Positions 60,990 through 64,000 of a stretch of DNA of 64,000 bases are shown one piece after another (the stretch's first letter is position 1; each line of letters starts with the position of its first letter). The position numbers and the translations under genes were made by a program. The notes beneath the pieces are model-generated. The model was given only the letters and a program-made list of their open reading frames with translations, did no database searches and was not told the DNA's origin. The stretch comes from Bacteroides ihuae (GTDB lineage Bacteria; Bacteroidota; Bacteroidia; Bacteroidales; Bacteroidaceae): the NCBI RefSeq assembly GCF_900104585.1, contig NZ_FNVX01000005.1:248001-312000 (forward strand), given 5' to 3'.

Positions 60990-63497
60990 ATGAAGGTTAA
61001 ACTGAAAATAATTTGTTTACTAGCCGTTTTGTGGATGCAGCAAGGTTTGTATGCTCAGGTAGGAAAAATGGTCTCTGCTGATAAACAAGATGCGTTTGTC
61101 TTGGCGGAAGGCTCTTTTGTGGCCCCCTTGCTGGTAGACGATCAGGAGATGGTTGCAGTCAAACGAAGTGCAACCGCCCTACGGCAAGACATCAACCGTG
61201 TGACGGGCATTATGCCGGTTGCATTCAGTCAACTGACCGGTGATGCTAAAAAACAAATCATTATTGGTACTATCGGTCATAGCCGTTTCATTGACCAACT
61301 GGTTAAAGAGAATAAAATAGATGGCGCGCAACTCAGAGGCAAACGAGAGAAATTCCTTATCCAAACGGTTCAACAACCCTTTCCGGGAGTAGATGAGGCG
61401 TTAGTAATTGCCGGCAGTGACAAGCGTGGTACTGTTTACGGAGTTTACGAACTCTCTGCACAAATAGGAGTGTCGCCTTGGTATTATTGGGCGGATGTAC
61501 CTGTTCGCAAGCAAGAACATTTATATATAAATAGAGGAACATATACAGATGGAGAACCTGCTGTAACCTACAGAGGAATTTTCTTGAATGATGAGGCACC
61601 TGCGCTTAGTGGATGGTCACGCGAACAGTTTGGCGGATTCAATCACAAATTTTATGAGAAGGTCTTTGAATTGATTCTTCGTTTGAAAGGCAATTTTATT
61701 TGGCCTGCTATGTGGGGGAATGCCTTTTATGATGATGATCCGGATAACGGGGTACTTGCAAATGAGATGGGGATTATTATGGGAACTTCTCATCATGAAC
61801 CAATGGGACTGGCTCAACAGGATTGGAAACGCCGTGGAAATGGTGACTGGGATTATTCTAAAAATAGTGCTGAATTAAAGAATTTCTGGAGAACAGGTAT
61901 TGAACGCTCTAAAGATTGGGAATCATTAATCACTATAGGTATGCGTGGTGATGGAGATGAACCTATGAGTGAGAATGCTAATATTTCCTTGTTGCAGAAC
62001 ATTGTTAAAGATCAGCGCAAAATTATTGCAGATGTTACTAAAAGAAAAGCTTCAGAGACGCCTCAAGTATGGGCACTCTACAAAGAAGTGCAGGACTATT
62101 ACGATAAAGGCATGCGTGTGCCGGATGATGTAACATTGCTGCTTTGTGATGATAACTGGGGTAATGTGCGCAAGTTGCCCGAGCTCTCGGCTAAAAAGCG
62201 TAAGGGTGGTTATGGCATGTATTATCACTTTGATTATGTGGGTGGTCCGAGAAATTATAAATGGCTCAATGTTTCTCAGATACAACGTATATGGGAACAA
62301 ATGAATCTGACTTATCACTATGGTGTGGATGAGCTATGGATTGTGAATGTGGGTGATTTGAAACCGATGGAGTATCCTATTCAGTTTTTTATGGATATGG
62401 CCTGGAATCCTGAACGATTTAATGAAAATAATTTATTACAGCATACGGAGGAATTTTGTGCTCGTCAGTTTGGTGTGCAGTATGCTAAAGAAGCGGCTCG
62501 CCTTATCAATACATACACAAAATATAACCGTCGTGTAACTCCCGAACTGTTGAATGAGAAAACATACAGTTTGCATAATTATGATGAGTTTCAAATAGCG
62601 GTCGATGATTATAAAACACTGTTGCTCGACGCTCTGAAGCTAAACTATCTGTTGCCTGCCGATTGTCGGGATGCTTATGATCAGTTGGTACTTTTTCCCA
62701 TACAAGCTTGTGCTAATTTATACGAACTCTATTATGCAGTGGCGATGAATCATGATTTGGCTGACAAGAAAGATATAAAAGCTAACCTTTGGGCAGCCAA
62801 GGCAGAGACGTGCTATGTACGAGATTCGTTGCTCACTCGGCATTATAATAAGGAGATATCGGGAGGTAAATGGAACCACATGATGGATCAGACACATATA
62901 GGATACACTTATTGGCAGCAGCCGGAGCATAACGTAATGCCTGCGTTAAAGCGTGTGCCTCAGAATAAAATGGCACCACTTCCTCCTGTATTTGTGGAAG
63001 CGGATGGTTATGTTTCTATGGAGGCAGAACATTATACTCGGGCAATGGATGGAGTAGATACTCATTGGATCGTAATTCCCGCTCTGGGGAAAACTCTTTC
63101 AGGAGTGACTACAATGCCTGTAACGTTATTGCCGGATAGAGAAACCTATCTGGAGTATGACATGGAACTGACTTCTATTGGTGATATGAAGTTGAATGTA
63201 TTGGTTTCTCCAACGCTTAATTTTAATGGAAATAGAGGTTTGCGTTATGCTGTCTCTTTTGATGGTGATAAAGAACAAATAGTTAATATCAATCAGACGT
63301 ATGATACCAGGTTGATGGAGAGTTGGCAAGCTAACAGCATTAATAGGACAGTAACCATTCATCGGATAACGACTCCAGGAAAGCATACGTTGCGGTTTCG
63401 TTCGCTTGATCCGGGGATTGTGTTGCAAAAGCTAATGTTGGATGCTGGAGGTTTGAAACCTTCTTATCTAGGTGCACCTGAAAGTAAAAATAAATAA
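60990..63497 (+). CDS. GH115 xylan alpha-glucuronidase (short form)
   Basis: Second family 115 enzyme, 835 aa from ATG 60990 (signal peptide MKVKLKIICLLAVLWMQQGLYAQ); an in-frame TTG 9 bp earlier is less likely. Family motifs match the other copy: FLNDEAPA, WPAMWGNAF, GTSHHEPM, MRGDGD, YKEVQ and CDDNWGN. It lacks the Ig-like insertion of the long form and passes directly from the helical domain to a C-terminal beta-sandwich (VFVEADGYVSMEAEHYTRAM). The two enzymes may differ in preference for internal versus terminal glucuronic acid or for acetylated substrate. It is followed 17 bp later by an esterase gene, which suggests paired de-acetylation and de-glucuronidation. Confidence 0.93.
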   Translation: MKVKLKIICLLAVLWMQQGLYAQVGKMVSADKQDAFVLAEGSFVAPLLVDDQEMVAVKRSATALRQDINRVTGIMPVAFSQLTGDAKKQIIIGTIGHSRFIDQLVKENKIDGAQLRGKREKFLIQTVQQPFPGVDEALVIAGSDKRGTVYGVYELSAQIGVSPWYYWADVPVRKQEHLYINRGTYTDGEPAVTYRGIFLNDEAPALSGWSREQFGGFNHKFYEKVFELILRLKGNFIWPAMWGNAFYDDDPDNGVLANEMGIIMGTSHHEPMGLAQQDWKRRGNGDWDYSKNSAELKNFWRTGIERSKDWESLITIGMRGDGDEPMSENANISLLQNIVKDQRKIIADVTKRKASETPQVWALYKEVQDYYDKGMRVPDDVTLLLCDDNWGNVRKLPELSAKKRKGGYGMYYHFDYVGGPRNYKWLNVSQIQRIWEQMNLTYHYGVDELWIVNVGDLKPMEYPIQFFMDMAWNPERFNENNLLQHTEEFCARQFGVQYAKEAARLINTYTKYNRRVTPELLNEKTYSLHNYDEFQIAVDDYKTLLLDALKLNYLLPADCRDAYDQLVLFPIQACANLYELYYAVAMNHDLADKKDIKANLWAAKAETCYVRDSLLTRHYNKEISGGKWNHMMDQTHIGYTYWQQPEHNVMPALKRVPQNKMAPLPPVFVEADGYVSMEAEHYTRAMDGVDTHWIVIPALGKTLSGVTTMPVTLLPDRETYLEYDMELTSIGDMKLNVLVSPTLNFNGNRGLRYAVSFDGDKEQIVNINQTYDTRLMESWQANSINRTVTIHRITTPGKHTLRFRSLDPGIVLQKLMLDAGGLKPSYLGAPESKNK

Positions 63498-63514
63498 AAT
63501 AAAACTGGTTAGTT

Positions 63515-64000
63515 ATGAGAGTTTTCAGTAAGGTTAGTTTGATTGTTCTGTTTGTCTTTTGCTTTACCCAATTGGGTGAAGCAAAAGTCAAACTACCTAC
63601 TTTGATTGCGGATGGGATGGTCCTTCAGCGAGAACAAACAATTTCTGTTTGGGGAACGGCTGATCCTAATGAAGAAGTTGTAGTTCAGTTTCTGAAAAGA
63701 AAGGTTGAAACCCGTGCTGATGCACAAGGTAACTGGCAGATTGCTTTACCGCCGATGAAGGCGGGAGGACCTTATACTATGAATGTTAATGAGATACAGC
63801 TAAAAGATATTTTAATTGGCGACGTTTGGCTCTGCTCGGGGCAGTCTAATATGGAACTTCCTATCTCCAGAGTGATAGATAAGTATCGTGCAGAGGCAGA
63901 GGCGGATAGCAATCCAATGATTCGTTATGTCAAGACGCCTTGGAATTATAATTTTCACGGACCGCAAACTGATATAAAACCAGTTGAATGGAAATCCTTG
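63515..64000 (+). CDS. SGNH acetylesterase, CE20/sialate-O-acetylesterase-like (3' end outside window)
   Basis: The first 162 codons of a secreted esterase (signal peptide MRVFSKVSLIVLFVFCFTQLGEA). An N-terminal beta-sandwich (about 25-100; LIADGMVLQREQTISVWGTA, a typical 'sialate O-acetylesterase' opening) leads into the SGNH block with catalytic Ser in CSGQSNMELP at about residues 110-119. Family members remove acetyl groups from sugars; in xylan loci the CE20-type proteins act on acetylated xylan. It is co-transcribed with the short GH115. The rest of the active site is beyond the window. Confidence 0.82.
   Translation, partial: MRVFSKVSLIVLFVFCFTQLGEAKVKLPTLIADGMVLQREQTISVWGTADPNEEVVVQFLKRKVETRADAQGNWQIALPPMKAGGPYTMNVNEIQLKDILIGDVWLCSGQSNMELPISRVIDKYRAEAEADSNPMIRYVKTPWNYNFHGPQTDIKPVEWKSL

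Overview
The window looks like one very large xylan polysaccharide utilization locus (PUL) from a gut-type Bacteroides or a close Bacteroidales relative. The reasons are two SusC/SusD pairs, a one-polypeptide hybrid two-component regulator, Bacteroidetes -7 promoter boxes (TAnnTTTG), AT-rich DNA and dense secreted glycoside hydrolases. The species cannot be fixed from sequence reading alone.

Region 1 (1-33196, minus strand) is a run of 16 secreted enzyme genes with gaps of about 12-146 bp, probably one giant operon read leftward from a promoter at 33226-33291. In order of transcription it holds a tandem-domain CE1 esterase, GH43, GH95, GH2, GH43-CBM6, GH27, GH43-CBM6, LamG-GH43, GH115, GH27, a DUF3237 protein, GH31, GH29, GH2, GH127 and GH31 (cut by the window edge). 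Together they could strip feruloyl groups, arabinose, xylose, galactose, L-galactose or L-fucose, and glucuronate from a heavily decorated glucuronoarabinoxylan such as that of cereal bran.

Region 2 (33197-44234, plus strand) starts with an 0.9-kb divergent control region. It is followed by an IPT/NHL lipoprotein, SusC, SusD, a DUF1735-type lipoprotein and a macroglobulin-like protein that ends in an orphan TonB plug domain.

Region 3 (44235-50321) is decayed and mobile. It has an intergenic stretch full of inverted repeats, an IS3-family element, a second copy of the region 2 promoter, a 47-aa lipoprotein remnant, a small secreted gene split by an IS21-family element (47030-49773, 7-bp target duplication), and the last ~65 codons of a GH10 endo-xylanase.

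Region 4 (50330-64000) holds a CE6 acetylxylan esterase, the hybrid sensor-regulator, a second SusC/SusD pair, a second GH115, and the start of an SGNH/CE20-type esterase cut by the window edge.

The most interesting signal is regulatory. Five transcription units (the giant minus operon, the NHL-SusC-SusD unit, the decayed xylanase unit, SusC2-SusD2, and the second GH115 unit) each carry TGTAAC hexamers repeated on a 21-bp helical phase. The arrays sit at a nearly constant distance from a TAnnTTTG-type -7 box. This looks like one operator code, most simply read by the AraC-type output domain of the hybrid regulator at 51284-55351. No intact endo-xylanase is visible in the window; the only trace is the GH10 stub.
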